From contig WSYH01000086.1 of NCBI GenBank assembly GCA_036426205.1, positions 186,001-250,000 on the forward strand: a stretch of DNA of 64,000 bases. Reading direction: 5' to 3'. The position numbers and the translations under genes were made by a program. Shown here in pieces: positions 32,738-44,449 of the stretch. The stretch is from Ascaphus truei (Eukaryota > Chordata > Amphibia > Anura > Ascaphidae). Position 1 is the first letter of the stretch. Each line of letters begins with the position of its first letter. The notes beneath the pieces are model-generated. The model worked only from the letters and a program-made list of their open reading frames with translations. It did not search any database and was not told the DNA's origin.

Positions 32738-33247
32738 ATATTTAAAACCAGAGACATAACATAACATAAAACACAGACAAAGCTCAGTGCACATCCAGTA
32801 AAACTCATACACGGTACAGTGCCTAAATATACATGCATAGATAACTAATAAATAAAATGGTCTTTTAGTTTAACATTTTGGCCAAAGTGTTGTAAGCCCT
32901 TGAGGCAATACACAGGTTATTAAGAATCTATATTAGTGTAGGGACCCTTGAAACGTGGTCTGCCGTGCAGTTGGCTCAAGGGCTTACAACACTTTGGCCA
33001 AAATGTTAAACTAAAAGACCATTTTATTTATTAGTTATCTATACATGTATATTTAGGCACTGTACCGTGTATGAGTTTTACTGGATGTGCACTGAGCTTT
33101 GTCTGTGTTTTATGTTATGTCTCTGGTTTTAAATATATATATATTGCCATGCTCAGTAGCACTCCTCTGTGAAACTTATATGCTTATATATATGTTGTGG
33201 TTATTTTGGGGGTTCAACATGAGCTTGTAGGTGTTCTGTATGTTTTA
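32738..33247. mobile_element. 510-bp fold-back element with 14-bp target duplication
   Basis: TAACTTCAAGAGCT flanks it on both sides (32724-32737, 33248-33261). Inside, 32738-32904 and 32975-33136 are inverted repeats, nearly identical over about 160 bp except for one 5-bp duplication and a base change, around a 70-bp loop. A further 110 bp of single-copy sequence follows the right arm. No coding sequence was seen. Confidence 0.85.
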
Positions 33248-33313
33248 TAACTTCAAGAGCTGGCAGGTCAGCCCAGTCACCGGATGGGGTGGTCAGGGCA
33301 GTCCCTGCGTCTT

Positions 33314-33325
33314 GAGTGGGGGAGG
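33314..33325 (+). other. Polypurine tract of the gypsy element
   Basis: GAGTGGGGGAGG lies directly before an LTR-type TGTGACGG start, the expected place for plus-strand priming. Confidence 0.6.
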
Positions 33326-34486
33326 TGTGACGGGGAGGAAGGGGTTAATACCTGATTTGCTATGCATTACTGTGGTTGCCCTGTCCCAGCCATTTTTATT
33401 CCCCATTTGCAGGCCATTCCCTGCCTGCGAGGGTAAGAGACAAGATGCATTGCTTGCCATACCCTCTAACCGACACATGATGGCAGTCTAGCAGCTGGCA
33501 TTTCAATGAGAAATAATTCTAGAACGAAAGCACCCAGAAACCTGAGGTGCAAATACAGTGAACCCCTACATGCACATAGATATAAAAATTACAGTTATAA
33601 CCCAAACGAAACATGTTGTTTTAATAAAGTGTGTAAAGACTACAGATCTTAACTGTAAGGCAGGATGTATGTTGGAAAGCCAGAGAGGAACAGCTGTGAG
33701 ATTGGTGAATGAGCTGTAAGTATTTTTATGAGGGGCCTCAAAGGGGTCTCAATGAGCTGTAGGTATTTTTATGATGGAGCCTCAAAGGGCTCTCACAGAT
33801 TTAGAGTCCCCCTGTCTAAAAGAGTATCAGTTATGAAAAGACCCAGAGACCCATAATGTATACAATATTGGCATACTGATGCACAGCAGATGTCAGGCTA
33901 GTAACACCTCTGAGTCAGAAATCAGACTCAGTGGCCCCAAGTTATGGGTGTAGCCCAGGTATGCTAAGTGGCATGGGCGTCAACCTGACCCATGCGCCCT
34001 GCCCACCGGACAGTCCTTTTGATCGGTCTTATAAACTGTGGGTCACTTGGCTATTCGTGGTTTTTTTTGTTCCCACGAGGGGATTGGATCCACATGTTAA
34101 AGATAGCTTTGGGCAGTCTATAACTGTGGCTCCCCAGGTATACCCAGTGTGATTCCTGAATTTTAATCCATGATGTAAAGATGCAAGACTTTGTTCCAGC
34201 ACAGCAGCAACTGGTCCAGGAGTGAAGGGGTTAATAACAACATAACCACAGGACTTTTAAAACCAAGGCTGCATTTCTTGCACTGGTAAGCAAAGGACAA
34301 TTTATTTTGTTCCAAGGACAATTAATTTTGTTCCCTTATCCCAGTGAGTATTGTTTTAAGCGTATTCTGCAGATGTCGTGTGTTTGTCTATTAAGGAAAT
34401 AAATCACAATTTATTTTGCAACTTGTTCTGTTCAATCAAGTACCCAGAAATATAAATGTGCTGATAAAGTTGGTGTCATCGTGACA
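33326..34486 (+). mobile_element. Probable 3' LTR of the Gmr1-like element
   Basis: It begins TGTGACGGGGAGG after a polypurine tract. It has AATAAATC at about 34397 on the plus strand and ends GTCATCGTGACA. The sequence just before the PBS at 25877 also ends GTGACA, but the rest of a matching 5' LTR was not seen there, so the pairing is inferred. It contains a short internal repeat (GAGCTGTARGTATTTTTATGA) at about 33712 and 33752. Open frames are short and not meaningful. Confidence 0.55.
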
Positions 34487-34839
34487 CATAACCTCATATA
34501 AAGCCAGTTACCAACACATCTATATGCACACTTCTAATGTTAAATAATACAAACAACATTATTACATAAGACCAGCTAGACAAGGTTATATATATATATC
34601 AAACCTATACATTTGCTCGCCCCGGGCAAGTGGATTTAACCCCCGGGCGAGTAAATATTGGCCCAAGCAGCACACGTTTGGTACTAGGTGGCGAGTAGAT
34701 TTTTTTGTGTGGCGAGTAGATTTTTTGGTGATTTGTCAACCACTGTATATATATATATATATTTACATACATATACATATATACATATATACATACACAC
34801 ATATATACATATCTCAAAAGGAGTGCCGCTGGGCGTGGC

Positions 34840-34915
34840 TAAATGTATACATTTAGTTTAACCCTTTGGCAGCAGGCTTAAGACGCTGTGGCCAAAGGGT
34901 TAAACTAAATGACAC
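34840..34915. repeat. Perfect 20-bp inverted repeat
   Basis: ATTTAGTTTAACCCTTTGGC and its reverse complement are separated by about 20 bp. The TTTAGTTTAAC...TTGGCCAAAG segment resembles the inner arm of the fold-back at 32738-33136. Confidence 0.8.
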
Positions 34916-35359
34916 TTTTTCAAGAGAATATATAGATATTTCAATGTGTATTTTTGTCATATTGGATGTATCTCCTGCAAGTGTTTGGGAGAGGGGGACC
35001 CCTCTACAAGGGTTTGATGAACACACAGGGACATAACACAAAAGGCCAGAGGAAATCAGACCCCTCCCAAGTCTAACTAAAAAATAAATGAGAAATATAG
35101 GTGTCAGATTTGCGTAAAAAAAGGTATCAATTATCCAGATGAGACCCCTTCACCCTTTGTATGCTGACTTTTCTGCAGTAATCGCGTCTGCACTCCACAA
35201 ACGCGATCTGTGAGCTAGTGGAACAGGACTCCTCCTCTCTCGTTATCAGTGACAGAGCGATCATGTGACCACGAGTTTCCAGTGGGGCCGTGGCACTCAA
35301 TGGGTTAAACATGTCACTGTAATTAGTTCACTTTGGTCCTAGGAGGGATTGCCCATTTC

Positions 35360-35625
35360 AAAGCATCTCATTAAATGATCTCCGCCACAACTTGACTCTA
35401 GATGCACTTGCCCTCCCTGACTGCACTTTAATTAAATGCATTTGTACTCCTACTCTGTCTGTAAATCTCCCAATACACCACTTAGATTGTAAGCTCTTCG
35501 GAGCATAGCCTCCCGTTGCCTTATGTCAGTATTTACTTGCTGTGCTTACTCCCACTGTGTGTACTTTATTTTACCTGTATTGTAATTGTGTAAGAAGCTA
35601 CGCACAATGTGGCTATATAAATAAA
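35360..35625 (+). repeat. L2 LINE 3' end
   Basis: It contains TAGATTGTAAGCTCTTCGG, then a CTATATAAATAAATG tail, the L2 3' terminus in plus orientation. Confidence 0.75.
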
Positions 35626-36300
35626 TGTACACATACATGCACAGACGCTCAGATAAATCATACACATAAGTACATATACACACACGCTCAGATAATCATA
35701 CACATCAGTACATACTGTATACACACACGCTCAGATAATCATACACAAGTACATATACACACGCTCAGATAATCATATACATAAGTACATATACATATAC
35801 ACATACACGCTCAGATAATCATACACAAGTACATATACACACACGCTCAGATAATCATACACAAGTACATATACACACACAGCCAGTATAATCAACAATA
35901 CACAAGTACATTACCCGCTCAGATAATCATACCAATACATATACACACACCTCACGATAATCAACCAGTCATACCACACACTCAGATAATCATACACAAC
36001 TACATATACACACGCTCAGATAATCATACACATAAGTACATATACACACACACGCGCAGATAATCATACACATAAGTACATATACACACACTCTCAGATA
36101 ATCATACACATACAGTAAGTACATATACACACACGCTCAGATAATCATACACATAAGTACATATACACACACGCTCAGATAATCATACACAAGTACATCT
36201 ACACACGCTCCGATAATCATACACAAGTACATATACACACGCTCAGATAATCATACACATAAGTACATATACACACACATACTCATGCCTGCTAATAAAC
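35626..36300. repeat. About 35-bp tandem array
   Basis: Some 17-18 units of CGCTCAGATAATCATACACA + AGTACATATACACACA with small indels are followed by (CA)n/(CG)n to about 36425. Confidence 0.95.
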
Positions 36301-36769
36301 ACACACATACAAACATTCAGATAAATGCACACACACACAAACACACACACTCCAAACCACATATAAATAAAGTATGCAGATAAACACACGCGCGCGCGCA
36401 TACACACATAAAAACACACACACAAACTGATACAACAGTTTTGTTAATACTTTTCCATGCTGTATAATGTTTTTTTAAGTCCCATTTACTGGCCTCTGCA
36501 ATATGTTGGTATATATGAGCTGAGCAGGTGCCTACTGGACAATACATACCTGATACGTCCAGTTTCCTGCATTCCCATGTTGTTATGATTCACCCTGCGG
36601 TTTTAGTGTGTATATAGGCTGCACTGTGTGTGATCGTCTTCCACAGACCTTAAGGGTTATCTCACCCCTCCACGAGGGTTATCTCACCTTGGCAGCCAGC
36701 CACCCTCCCTACCTCTCAAAGCAATACAAGTGACCCTAGTAAACCCAAAGAAAAAACAGCATTTTATAA

Positions 36770-37410
36770 ACACTAGAATGGTTAGGATCTGTACAGTGAC
36801 TTCATGACTGCAGATTATCAGGGACAGGCTCAAACAGTCCTGGGTTTATATCTAATGTAGTGTGACCTCCTGACTGCAGATTAACAGGGACAGGCTCAGG
36901 CAGTCTTGGGTTTATAGGGTGACCTGACTAAAGGCAAATAAACCATAGAAAATCCAATTGTATAAATGGGATTAAAAAAAGAAGAGGCTTTCTCCTATAA
37001 ACTGAGATGCAGATCATGGAAAAGATCCTATTGTATAAATGGGATATACAATTGCGTCTCCGTCCAATAAACTGAGATACCAACTATTAACTATTGGGTC
37101 AACTATTATATTAAAAAGTAGTATTATATCAATGGGATTTATGATGGAGGCTCTGTCTTGTAAAATGAGAAACAGATCCTATACAGTCCTATTGTATAAA
37201 TAGGATATATGAAGGAGTCTCCGTCCTATAAATTGGGATACAGACCATAAAAAGTCCTATTGTATAAACAGCATATACAATGGTGGCTCTGTCCTATAAA
37301 CTGAGATAGAGAACCTATTAAGTCTTATCATATATATGGGACATATACGACCAATGCTCTATCCTATAACTTGAGATACAGACCATAGAAAAGTCCTATA
37401 ACATCGTCCT
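36770..37410. repeat. Dispersed repeat B (two copies) and a decayed about 60-bp array
   Basis: 36790-36925 holds two units of CTGCAGATTA.CAGGGACAGG + CTGGGTTTATA. From about 36945, units with TCCTATTGTATAAATGGGAT and CTGTCCTATAAACTGAGATA repeat about seven times with heavy drift. Confidence 0.8.
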
Positions 37411-37995
37411 GTTTCTGTCCACTTTGAACATGACCGTCCTGTATCCCTGTCCTGCTATCTCTGTCCCCTTTGCTTCCTGTCATTGTTCCTGTCCCTGCAA
37501 TGTTAAACAGCTACTGTAAATAGTTAAACAGATATCCCAATCACTAGCCAGCCATGACCCCCTCCTAATCTTAGCCACCGGTGCAGCAATTAATGTCATA
37601 CCTTCAGTCACAGGCTTTGCATTCCTCACCTCTGTGTCTGCCCAAGAAATGCTGCGATTACTACTCAGACTCCTTCTTAATAAAGCAGTTTAAAAAGGGA
37701 GGGGGCTATAGGGCATTGAGTCAGTGGGTGAGCGTTAAATGAGGTCACTCTCCCTCCCCTTTAATCCCCCCCCAAGACTGACTTAATGAGTTCAGGACAT
37801 TGGGACTTCCATTTTATCACTTATTATTCCAATCCCTCCCTCCGCTTACTTTCCCTTTTTTTACTGAATAACCGGAAACTGGCAGCGGTGGAAACAGGAA
37901 AATAACAGATTGTGTCCTGAACAGTAACGTGCAGGAGGTAGCAGGGTAGAAGGGGCACAATGTTGGTATTTGAATGACATCCTGACATTAACACC
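37411..37995. other. No feature recognised
   Basis: Mixed single-copy sequence with CCTGTCCCTG-rich stretches. No exon or transposon motif was identified. Confidence 0.4.
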
Positions 37996-38660
37996 CAGAA
38001 AAGCATGTGGTGCTGATCAGATACTAAGTAGAAAGATGCTCAGATGCAGCAACAGTGACTAGCAAAATGATTCAACATAATCCTACGTCAGAAGGGTTTA
38101 TCAAACCAAGAATCTACAAACAATCCCACCAACCCAGTTAACTATAGAAGGTCAGTGTCAATGGCACGGCAGATCTCTTCTGTATCATTAACAAGAGAGG
38201 ATTACAAGTACTACACTAACTAACAGCAAAAGTTTGCACAGGAGTCAGATAGGGTTCCTCCCAAAACACAGAACCACTGACCACATCTTCACCTTACAGA
38301 AGGGGTGGGCAACTACAGCCCTCAAGGGCCACCAACATGTCAGGATGTCCTTGCTTCAGCAAAGGTGGCACAATCAGTGGTACAGTCAAAGACTGGGCCA
38401 CTCATTGAGCCACCTGTGTTGAAGCAGGGATATCCAGAAAACCTGACCTGTTGCTAGCTCTTGAGGACTGAAACCTGACCTGTTGCTAGCTCTTGAGGAC
38501 TGGAGTTGGCTACCCCTGCCTTACAGGCACTGATTAACAAGAATGTAAAAGGCACCCCCTCAGGGAAGATATTTTCTATGTTTTGTTGATTGCAAGAAAT
38601 GAAATCACTGGTCTCAACCTGACAGCAATGATAAAGAACACATGAGCACATTCCATTGTC
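37996..38660 (+). mobile_element. LINE RT fragment, split by a hAT MITE
   Basis: Around 38240-38310 the frame reads HRSQIGFLPKHRTTDHIFTL. After the inserted MITE it resumes with LQALINKNVKGTPSGKIFSM. These are RT segments 1-2 of a non-LTR element, with HIFTLQ directly rejoining at the target duplication. Stops surround both parts. 48990-49330 has the later YADD segment of a similar LINE. Confidence 0.7.
38300..38518. mobile_element. hAT-type MITE with 8-bp target duplication
   Basis: CCTTACAG flanks it at 38292-38299 and 38519-38526. The ends are AAGGGGTGGGCAACT and AGTTGGCTACCCCTG, imperfect inverted repeats of the CAGGGGTGGxCAAC type. An internal 29-bp piece (GACCTGTTGCTAGCTCTTGAG) is tandemly duplicated. 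No coding sequence. Confidence 0.9.
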
Positions 38661-39189
38661 TCAGACAGGTCCCCAAACCTGTGAAAAAAGGGAGTTTTAT
38701 CATAAATAGCGATCAAAAGCTAAATATAAGAGCAAATCTTAAATAGGAATATATGTAGTGATATAGTGATAGAAACAGACAATTAAGTGATCAAGATTTT
38801 CTTTTTAAATCAAGACATTAAAAAAACTCTGTAAAGTGCTGCTCAAACCCTTGTTGGTATTGCTCTCAATCCTATGCAGTGTTGAAGTCTAATTGATGGG
38901 GAGCGCAAACATATGAATAAAAAAATACAAACACAAAATAGTACAATATGTCTCTCAATTAGGACAGGGCAGACTTTCAGTAGCTTATAGAATGTGTACT
39001 CACATACTATGGGTTCAGGCAGTAAAGTCCGATAGAACAAATCGCCAGGGTTTTTAATTCACCATTTTTGGCAGCGTTGCTATCACGGTATGCAGAAAGC
39101 CCCGAATACCAGTGATGGCAACATTTGCAAACATGGCGAGTAGCCAGCGAAGAGATGATCGGCCACTCTGAAAAGGGCTTACCCGGCGA

Positions 39190-39232
39190 GTTGATTCTGC
39201 TGCAGAGAGAGAGAGAGAGAGAGAGAGACGCC
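39190..39232. repeat. GA microsatellite
   Basis: A run of (GA)n at 39206-39229. Confidence 0.9.
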
Positions 39233-41500
39233 TCTACCTGCACAAATCTCGGACGAAATAAAAAAGATATATTTAAAATGTTATTACTAGTGCACGTGAC
39301 GCGGGACAGTTCAATGCATAAGAGATACCGGCACCCCATAACGGGGCTTGTATCTCGGGAAGCAGGGGATCCCCGGACCTGAAAACAACACAGACTGCTC
39401 CAGAGACTCCCTGCTCATCTACACTAGTAATAAAATTAAAATATGTAGTAAGTATCAATACACAACCCACCCCCTGTGTCCCCACATAAAATCATTATTT
39501 ATTTATTTGAAGACACAATTGATAACATAAGCCGACAGGGGTCCCCGGGTGTTCCCCACGGGTCCCCGGGGGTCCTCGGGTGGTCCCCGTGGATCCACAC
39601 TAGCCTGCGGGGTACCATTCGTATTGTAAAAAATAAATAAATAAAGATGGCCTCCATTTCAATAAATACACCTCCCCCCCAAACACACACAGTACAGTAA
39701 TGTGCAAACTAACTATTATCCAGATATGGATAATAGATCATTTGCCCATTATTAATCACAACATTAGCCAGCCAGCCAGCATAAATAAAGTAAACAAAAA
39801 CCGTTTTACTTTCCCCTGCCATTATGAAGGGCATCCTCGTCAATATACTGCAGGGCCATGTCCTCCGTTGCCAGAAACAATACATAAAAAATACAATCTA
39901 ATGGCCCCTAATCCCGTAATCACCTTAGTGGTTAATAACCGCTATAGTAATTAATGGGTTAACCCACCCTCCCCCGCTACCCACCCAGGAGGCCTAACCA
40001 CCCACCCTATACCCACCCAGTACCCATTGAGATGCATAGTAGTACATCATACCCATATAATATGGGCATGATAAACTACTATAACAGTCAATGGTCACCC
40101 TAATACAAAAGCATGAATGTCCAAAATACACAATAATCAAACATATACAACAAGCACCTAAGCCCCCAAAATAAAAAAATTAAAAGCACTAGCCAACCAA
40201 TCAATTACCTAAATAAAACCCCTAGCCAATCAATTAAAGAAATAAAGCCACTAGGCATTCAATAAAATCATTAAAACCACTAGGCAATCAATTACATAAA
40301 TGATACCACTAGCCAAACAATATATTTAATACATAAAAGCAGTAAGCAACAAAACAATTAATTAATACAACCACTAGGCAACACATAAATGAAAACCAGT
40401 AGCCAACAAAATACATCATTTAATAAAAACGCTAACCAATCTGTCCCCAAAAAAATTACACAAGCCATCACAATTCAAAACAATGTGATCTAAACAATAA
40501 ACATAAATAGAGAATATAACAGTCAATAGAAGAAATGCATTTGGCCAAAAATGCGTTGGCTACCAGTGTATTCCTCTATACCCTAAACAGGCACAGATAA
40601 ATACATTAGCAGTCAATGGGCAATGAAAAACATAAAAAAAAACATTCCAATAAAAAAACCTGTAAATATAATTGTACATACATTCAATATTTATCTTACC
40701 TTTAGAAGCGTTGGCCCTCCGAATCCTGGGGAATCATCAAGCTCTCGTACCGTGACGTCATGAAACTCAATCCAACGCCATTCACCGTGAAGATCCGGAA
40801 CCGATAACCAAATTCTTCTTTCTTTATTCTTCTCTCATCTTCTTCTTTCTTCATCTGTGATTATTTCTTTATTTTCTTTAATTTCTGTCTTTATCTTCTG
40901 TCTTCATGTGTTAATCCAATAACCCCATGTTAAATCCACGATGTTGACCGGTCATCTTCTTGAGCTCAAATGAGACGTCACGACCTTAAATATAGTCTGT
41001 GACTTCACATTTGGGCGGCAAATGGTTCCCACACCAACTGATTGGCTGTGAGAACCATGTACCCTTTTGTTTTTTAATGTGACATCATGTAAAGGGACTG
41101 AAGCCAGCCAATCAGAATGGCTGTGCTTCATTTCCCTTTAACATGACGTCACCAAATCAAACATGGCTTCCATCACATGGTCTACAACAACCAATCAGAT
41201 TGGGGATATAGTTCTCACAATCTGATTGGCTGAATTACCATGTCATGGCAGCCATGTTGGATTTTGTAACTATATACAGCTAATGGGGAAATGTCCCTAG
41301 CTAAGTGTTTCCCTGTAGCAGCCAGATTCTGATTAGATGATTGGGGACTAACTTGGACCTAAGGGGGTTAATCTGACCTAGTCTGGGTGTCACTGACACC
41401 CAGACTCTACCTTCCCTTTCTCTGTTCTGGCTCTAACTGTCCTAACTGTCTACAACTGTCCTAACTCACTGCAACTGTCCTAACTGTCCTAACTCTCAGC
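39233..41500. other. Unassigned repeat-like region
   Basis: There is no protein homology. It contains a C/G-rich direct repeat (GGGTCCCCGGG variants, 39538-39600), an AT-rich minisatellite (40180-40445), several CCAAT-type CCAATCAGATTGG motifs (41190-41235), and TGACGTCA-like sites (40754, 41145). The texture suggests an old non-autonomous transposon or LTR. Confidence 0.35.
40180..40445. repeat. 35-40-bp AT-rich tandem repeat
   Basis: About eight units of the type CCACTAGCCAAYCAATTA-(A/T)n-AAATAAAA with heavy drift. Confidence 0.8.
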
Positions 41501-41589
41501 TAATGCAGCAGCCCTATTGGCTGAGCCACACTGGGTGATCATTCCCCTACAGCATTTTGGGGAGTGTAGTTCCCTTGCAGAGTCCCTTT

Positions 41590-41800
41590 GCAAGATGGCC
41601 ACCGCTATCCAGTGCTCTGCGCATGCGCGAGTAGTGCCAATATGGCCTCTGCCAACTTGGGTGCTACTGGGCATGCGCCGGGAGTACAAACACGGCTGCC
41701 ACATTTACTGCGCATGCACGATCCAGGTGATGTCCATCGCAACTTACTTCTGCACATGCGCACCATCTCGCGCATGCACGGACACTACAAGATGGCGGCT
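41590..41800. promoter_or_regulatory. Cluster of NRF1-like and YY1-like motifs
   Basis: TGCGCATGCGC at 41618-41628 is a perfect NRF1 palindrome. Weaker GCATGCGC/CGCATGCA variants are near 41670, 41709, 41752 and 41769. AAGATGGCC (41592) and AAGATGGCGGC (41789-41799) are YY1-type. No gene is recognised downstream. Confidence 0.5.
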
Positions 41801-44449
41801 CCTTGTGAAGGGAGCCTCTGGCAACTCGGTCACCCCTTCACCAGCCGCAAAGCCCCCGCTCGCCCCTCTGGGCACAACTGAGCACCTCCCCGCACTCTCG
41901 CCAGCCTCCGCTGCCTATCTGATGGTAAAGGGACAAACGGGGGACAAGGGGGACCCAGGCTATACATATGTAACACAATAAAATACTCCCCAATATAAAC
42001 ATATAAAGAGGACCAAAAATTATTTAATAGGCACAATAAAATTACACAATAAAAGTACATATATAAAAATTATATAATAAAAAATGTGCACTTCAGAATT
42101 GATTGGGCTCAGATATGAGAATAATGAATAAATATCACAACTAGGATATTTGCTGGAATGAAACAAGAACAAGCATTAGATCAAAATAAAAGAATCTGAT
42201 AACATATAATGGTGGGATTGGACAGGACGGTAGATCCATAAAGACTCTGAAATGCTTTTTATAAAAAAGCCCTCAGGTCTATATCTATATTTAATCCAGA
42301 TGGAATAAGTGAATCCAATTGATGGATCCAAAAAGATTCTTTTTTCATTAGATCTACATTCCTGTCCCTTCCTCTCCAATATTGCTGGACGATTTCTATC
42401 CCGTGATATTTTAATCCTTCCGGGTCTGCATTGTGAACCAGGGCAATGTGTTTGGAAACACTAAGTACAGTATCATAAGTTTCCGACTTATGTTCCCTAG
42501 GTGTTCAAGGATACATGTTCTCAGGGGGCGTATTGTTTCCCCCACATATTGGAGGCCACAAGGGCACTCCATGAGCTACACCACGAATTTCGTCCTGCAA
42601 TTTATATGTTTTTTAATTTTAAAACTTTTTCCTGTAGTATTTGATCTAAAATGATCCACTTGATTAAAACTAAAGCTGCACACCTTACAACTTTTACAAC
42701 TATAAAAACCTTTCGGAAGATCTAACCATGTCTGATTTACCACTTCTTTGTTACGGAGAGCACTTGGCGCGAATTTATTTTTGATATTAGGTGCCCTTGT
42801 AAATAGAACATGTGGTTTCTCTGGGATTTTATTTTATTGACCTTTCTATTTTACTGGGTAATAAAGGGTAGCTCAAATGTATTCGTACTAACTTCTTTCT
42901 TTGTAGAACGAATGATGGAACTTCTGTCGATTATTGGTTTTAATTAGAGCATTGTGATAATAGAGCAGGTTGGATTTATCATAATTCCTTTCCAAAAATG
43001 TTTTAGTCAATATATGTGATTGTTGTTCAAAAACACTGTCAATTACAATTCCTTCTAAGCCTTCTATTTTGGCTGAAGGGAATGTTTTGAATCCATTTTT
43101 CAGAATGACAGCTTGACTGCACGATGAAATTATTACTGTCTACTTCTTTGAAGTAGGTCTTTGTTGTAATAACATTATTTTCAATATATATAGTCAGATC
43201 TAAAAAGTTAATTTCAGATCAACTAATAGTAGATGTAAATTTGAGGTTAACAGGATTACTGTCAAAGTACATCCTAAACCCATCTAGGTCTTCCTTTGTA
43301 CCTTTCCATATAAATATGACATCATCTATAAACCTCCTCCATGTGACGAGGTTCGCATAGAGTCCCGCCCATCCCCATATGTATTGCTCCTCCCATGCGC
43401 TCATGAAGAGGTTGGTGTAGCTCGGTGCGAACCTGGTCCCCATGGCCGTCCCACACTGCTTAAGATAAAACTTGTCATTGAACCAAAAGAAGTTTGTATT
43501 TTGTATAAATTCAATACATTTTATCAAAAAATTAATTTGTAATTGAGGCAACTTACTGTCTTTTTCTAAAATTCTTTTTACAGCTTGACACCCATCACTA
43601 TGTTTGATGGCTGTGTATAGAGAGTTATCATCTCTTGTTACCAAATAGTATCCCTCTTTCCACTCTACAGGCGGTCCTCTGTTATACGACGCAATGCGTT
43701 ACTCAAAATGGCATCGGATAGGGAAACGTCGTAAAACGAATCCCATTTTCCCATAGTAACACTGTTTAAATCAAAGGTCCAGTTCCTGAAGGCATTTTTA
43801 ATAGTAAAATACACAAAATATTTCACGCAGACAATAAGATATGCAGCACACACTTAGATAATGATGTAAACATTATATTTATTGATTCCAGAGCTGTATA
43901 ATAAAACTATATTCTGTACAGTAATGTACATTATGAGCAAAAAACAAACAAACATCAATTATTGGAGGAAGATGATTGGGGGGTATCTTCAACGGATAAC
44001 GGACTTCTTGGAGGTGATGTAGGTGGACTTGAAGGTTTGGGCGTCTTGAAGAAGCTCTTCAATGAAGTCTGGACAGATCCTTTGCTTTTCTGCCCGTAGA
44101 TCTCTCTATAGCAGCTGATTAGGTTGGACACACCGTGACTGACTGAAGAAATCCGTTCAATGTTGGGGTAATTTTCCTCAAATATGGCCAGTGCGCTATC
44201 AATGTGCTTGAATGCCGCAGTCAACATTTGGTTGATAAAGATGTACCAGTACGTGGTTGTGCCACTTCAGCAGATTGGTGGGCCTCTTCTTAAGCAATGT
44301 TTTGCTGTTCTAATTGCATCAGGTCTTCATTGCTCAACTCGTTAGAATGTGAGGAGAGCAACTCCTCAATATCCTCGGTTTCCAGCTCCAAGTTGAGATC
44401 TCTGGCCATTTGCACAACAGTTTCTGTAACCTCTGCAACAGTCTCTGTA

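Noticed and set aside
36540..36600. Exon-like segment on the minus strand (CCGCAG ... CAG/GTATGT)
   Set aside because: About 45 bp with splice-like ends, but no homology, a weak pyrimidine tract and no matching phase. It could be chance.
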